DNA from: Burkholderia lata
GTDB taxonomy: Bacteria > Pseudomonadota > Gammaproteobacteria > Burkholderiales > Burkholderiaceae
Assembly (NCBI RefSeq): GCF_902499335.1
Contig: NZ_CABVQK010000011.1
Location: 1 to 64,000, forward strand
DNA: 64,000 nt
Reading direction: 5' to 3'
Both the position numbers and the translations under genes were made by a program. The notes beneath the pieces were generated by a model that saw nothing but the letters and a program-made list of their open reading frames with translations, was not told the origin of the DNA and did no database searches. Positions 61,189-64,000 of the stretch are shown in pieces (the stretch's first letter is position 1; every line of letters starts with the position of its first letter).

Positions 61189-62211
61189 ATGGGTACCACC
61201 ATTCGCGATGTGGCGCGGGCGGCAGAGGTCTCGATCGGCACCGTCTCCCGCGCGCTGAAAAACCAGCCGGGCCTGTCCGAAGCCACGCGTGCGCGCATCG
61301 TCGAGATCGCGCAGCGGCTCGGCTACGATCCCGCGCAACTGCGGCCGCGCATCCGCCGGCTCACCTTCCTGCTGCACCGCCAGCACAACCGCTTTCCGGC
61401 CAGCCCGTTCTTCTCGCACGTGCTGCACGGCGTCGAGGACGCGTGCCGCGAGCGCGGCATCGTGCCGACGCTGCTCACGGTCGGGCCGAACGACGACGTG
61501 CTGCGCCAGATGCGCCCGCACGCGCCCGACGCGATCGCGGTGGCCGGCTTCATCGAGCCGGAGACGATCGAGGCGCTCGCCGCGACCGGCCGGCCGCTCG
61601 TGCTGATCGACCTGTGGGCGCCCGGGCTGCGCTCGGTGAATATCGACAACGCGACGGGCGCGGCGCTCGCGATGCGCCACCTGCTCGCCACCGGCCGCAC
61701 GCGGATCGCGTTCATCGGCGGCTCGCCCGCGCACTACAGCATCGCGCAGCGCGCGATCGGCTACCGGCGCGCGTTCTTCGAGGCCGGGCGGCTGTTCGAT
61801 CCCGCGTACGAAGTGACGATCGATGCGGGGCTCGATCCCGACACCGGCGCCGCGCGCGCGATGGAGCAGTTGCTCGACGCACCGGGCCCGCGCCCGGAAG
61901 CCGTCTTCGCGTACAACGACGCGGCCGCGCTCGCCGCGCAGCGCGTCTGCACCGCGCGCGGGCTGCGGATTCCCGACGACATCGCGATCGTCGGCTTCGA
62001 CAACATCCCGGCTGCCGCGCACGCGAGCCCGCCGCTCACGACGCTCGCGGTCGACAAGGAGGCGCTCGGTCGCCGCGGCGTCGAGCTGCTGCTCGCGGAA
62101 GCGCCCGAGCGCACCGAGATTTCCCTGCCCGTCGAGCTGATCGTGCGGGCCAGCAGCCAGCCCGCCGGCTCCCCGGCACTCGATACCGCCACGGTCACCG
62201 AATCATCATGA
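61189..62211 (+). CDS. LacI-family transcriptional regulator
   Basis: A 340-residue regulator. MGTTIRDVARAAEVSIGTVSRALKNQPGLSEATRARI is the LacI helix-turn-helix and hinge; the periplasmic-binding-protein-like effector domain follows. The ATG at 61189 is the family start. Its stop overlaps the epimerase start (ATGA), so it is the first gene of the sugar operon it probably controls. Confidence 0.94.
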   Translation: MGTTIRDVARAAEVSIGTVSRALKNQPGLSEATRARIVEIAQRLGYDPAQLRPRIRRLTFLLHRQHNRFPASPFFSHVLHGVEDACRERGIVPTLLTVGPNDDVLRQMRPHAPDAIAVAGFIEPETIEALAATGRPLVLIDLWAPGLRSVNIDNATGAALAMRHLLATGRTRIAFIGGSPAHYSIAQRAIGYRRAFFEAGRLFDPAYEVTIDAGLDPDTGAARAMEQLLDAPGPRPEAVFAYNDAAALAAQRVCTARGLRIPDDIAIVGFDNIPAAAHASPPLTTLAVDKEALGRRGVELLLAEAPERTEISLPVELIVRASSQPAGSPALDTATVTESS

Positions 62212-63488
62212 ACATGCCCCCGGTCCAACCCTGCACGGCCGCGCCGGCCGCCCACACGCAAGCCGCGCCGTTCGTCGCGAGTTTCCGCGATCCGTCGTTC
62301 CTGTTGTCGCACATCGAGGACACGCTGCGCTTCTACGCCACGAACGCGTTCGACCCGACGGGCGGCTTCTACCACTACTTCCGCGACGACGGCAGCATCT
62401 ACAACCGCACGTCGCGCCACCTCGTCAGCAGCTGCCGGTTCGTCTTCAACTATGCGATGGCGTACCGGCATTTCGGCGATCCGCGTCACCTGGAATACGC
62501 GCGCCACGGGCTGCGCTTCCTGCGCGACGCGCACTGGGACGACGAGCTGCAGGGCTACGACTGGGAACTCGACTGGCGCGACGGCGCGAAGCGCTCGACG
62601 CTCGACGGCACGCGCCACTGCTACGGGCTCGCGTTCGTGCTGCTCGCGGCCGCGCACGCGACGATGGCCGGCATCGACGAGGCGCGCCCGCTGATCGCGG
62701 CGACCTACGAACTGGCCGAGCACCGCTTCTGGGATGCGGCCGCGGGCCTCTATGCGGACGACGCGACGCCGAACTGGATCGTGTCGTCGTACCGCGGCCA
62801 GAACGCCAACATGCACATGACGGAGGCGCTGCTCGCCGCGTACGAAGCGACCGGCCACCTCACGTACCTCGATCGCGCGGAAAAGCTCGCGTCCCACGTC
62901 ACGCAGCGCCAGGCCGCGCTGTCGGGCGGGCTCGTGTGGGAGCACTACCATGCGGACTGGTCGGTCGACTGGGACTACAACAAGGAAGACAGCTCGAACA
63001 TCTTCCGTCCGTGGGGCTTCCAGCCCGGGCACCAGACCGAATGGGCGAAGCTGCTGCTGATCCTCGAGCGGCACCGCCCGCTCGACTGGCTCGTGCCGCG
63101 CGCGGCCGAGTTGTTCGACGCCGCGCTCACGCACGCGTGGGACGCCGATCACGGCGGCCTGTACTACGGCTTCGGCCCCGACTTCACGATCTGCGACCAC
63201 AACAAGTATTTCTGGGTGCAGGCGGAAACGTTCGCGGCGGCCGCGATGCTCGGCGCACGCACCGGCAGCGAGCGCTTCTGGGACTGGTACGACGAGATCT
63301 GGCGCTATAGCTGGGCGCACTTCGTCGATCACCGCTACGGTGCGTGGTACCGCATCCTCACCTGCGACAACCGCAAGTACAGCGACGAGAAAAGCCCGGC
63401 CGGCAAGACCGACTATCACACGATGGGCGCGTGCTACGACGTGCTCGCGACCCTCGCGCGCGCCCAGCGCAGCGAGCCGACGCAATGA
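62208..63488 (+). CDS. AGE-family sugar epimerase/isomerase
   Basis: A 426-residue (alpha/alpha)6-barrel enzyme of the N-acylglucosamine-2-epimerase / mannose isomerase family. Catalytic His are in RHLVSSCRFVFNYAM, RGQNANMHMTEALLAAYE, GFQPGHQTEWAKLLL and DYHTMGACYD. The GHQxEWxKLLL motif and the neighbouring sugar kinase favour mannose-fructose isomerase activity over sialic acid epimerase. Start and stop both overlap neighbours by four bases. Confidence 0.92.
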   Translation: MNMPPVQPCTAAPAAHTQAAPFVASFRDPSFLLSHIEDTLRFYATNAFDPTGGFYHYFRDDGSIYNRTSRHLVSSCRFVFNYAMAYRHFGDPRHLEYARHGLRFLRDAHWDDELQGYDWELDWRDGAKRSTLDGTRHCYGLAFVLLAAAHATMAGIDEARPLIAATYELAEHRFWDAAAGLYADDATPNWIVSSYRGQNANMHMTEALLAAYEATGHLTYLDRAEKLASHVTQRQAALSGGLVWEHYHADWSVDWDYNKEDSSNIFRPWGFQPGHQTEWAKLLLILERHRPLDWLVPRAAELFDAALTHAWDADHGGLYYGFGPDFTICDHNKYFWVQAETFAAAAMLGARTGSERFWDWYDEIWRYSWAHFVDHRYGAWYRILTCDNRKYSDEKSPAGKTDYHTMGACYDVLATLARAQRSEPTQ

Positions 63489-64000
63489 GTGGCGGCACGT
63501 TTCCGGCTTTCGTGTCGGCGGGCGACATCCTGACCGACATGGTGCGCGCGGGCGATGCGCAATGGACGTCGGTGCCGGGCGGCGCCGGCTGGAACGTCGC
63601 GCGCGCGGTCGCGCGGCTCGGCGTGTCGAGCGCGCTCGCGGGCTCGATCGGCGAAGACTGCTTCTCCGACGTGCTGTGGCGCACGAGCGAAGCGGCCGGG
63701 CTCGACCTGCGCTTCCTGCAGCGCGTCGCGCGGCCGCCGCTGCTCGCGATCGTCCACGAGACCCGCCCTCCCGCGTACTTCTTCATCGGCGAAGCGAGCG
63801 CCGACCTCGCGTTCGATCCGGCGCGGCTGCCGGCCGGCTGGACCGATCACGTGAAATGGGCGCATTTCGGCTGCATCAGCCTCGTGCGCGAACCGCTCGC
63901 CGGTACGCTGGCCGCGCTCGCGGCCGACCTGCACGCGTGCGGCGTGAAGATCAGCTTCGACCCGAACGTCCGGAACCTGATGACAGCCGCGTACCGGCCG
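63485..64000 (+). CDS. PfkB-family sugar kinase, cut by the window end
   Basis: The first 172 codons of a ribokinase-type kinase, open at the right edge. FPAFVSAGDILTDMV is the first strand, GGAGWNVARAVARLGVSSALAGSIGED the PfkB signature 1, and FDPNVRNLM the mid-chain motif. The second signature with the catalytic Asp lies beyond the window. With the isomerase before it, a fructokinase role is likely. Confidence 0.9.
   Translation, partial: MSGGTFPAFVSAGDILTDMVRAGDAQWTSVPGGAGWNVARAVARLGVSSALAGSIGEDCFSDVLWRTSEAAGLDLRFLQRVARPPLLAIVHETRPPAYFFIGEASADLAFDPARLPAGWTDHVKWAHFGCISLVREPLAGTLAALAADLHACGVKISFDPNVRNLMTAAYRP

Overview
This window looks like a stretch of primary chromosome from a Burkholderia species, most likely of the B. 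cepacia complex. The evidence is very high G+C with strong third-position GC bias, a KirBac-type potassium channel, a Burkholderia-style AceK, a fused indolepyruvate oxidoreductase, a phosphocholine-type phospholipase C, a gram-negative trimeric porin and many LysR regulators. No rRNA, tRNA, prophage, insertion sequence or cas gene was seen. I found about 58 protein genes, all housekeeping or metabolic/accessory in type, in short operons separated by hairpin terminators.

Layout. 1-144 is an octanucleotide tandem repeat. 460-10584 holds a peptide-binding protein, an ABC-F ATPase, an MBL-fold hydrolase, aceK, a beta carbonic anhydrase, an SDR, a YchJ-like protein and a secreted hydrolase. 11097-15538 is the complete biotin operon bioA-bioF-bioD-bioB with overlapping genes. 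Immediately after it, and divergent from a LysR gene, 16795-22739 encodes pxpA, a biotin carrier, a biotin carboxylase, pxpB, pxpC and an NCS1-type permease. Together these contain every module of a urea-carboxylase-like enzyme on separate polypeptides. 22765-28083 carries a small unknown, cutC, two small membrane proteins, an EAL protein and a Na+/H+ antiporter. 28173-31745 is the fused indolepyruvate ferredoxin oxidoreductase.

31746-33841 is the most unusual part: about 2.1 kb without a credible gene. It contains at least 16 recognisable copies of a 54-bp module set on an 87-90 bp period, plus decayed copies still in register. Many copies end in a sequence matching or nearly matching the DnaA box TTATCCACA, always in the same orientation and at the same place in the unit. 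I see it as a possible DnaA-titration or nucleoprotein locus; no known family is being recognised.

The rest (33842-64000) comprises an acetyltransferase and GST gene separated by a tandem-palindrome operator, KirBac, sulfate-binding protein, a DapA-like aldolase, a VapBC-type pair, LysR/MFS and LysR/GST pairs, a lipoprotein-phospholipase C pair, a ghrA/HMG-CoA lyase/ybaK/DUF1289 operon, a divergent DMT exporter/Lrp pair with an 18-bp dyad, a fluoroacetate-dehalogenase-like enzyme, a nitronate monooxygenase-like enzyme, a LysR gene, a porin, a bile-acid-symporter-family carrier, an EAL-GGDEF protein preceded by a second octanucleotide repeat, and a LacI-epimerase-sugar kinase operon cut by the window end. 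Function calls come from motifs and remembered family sequences; no database search was possible.
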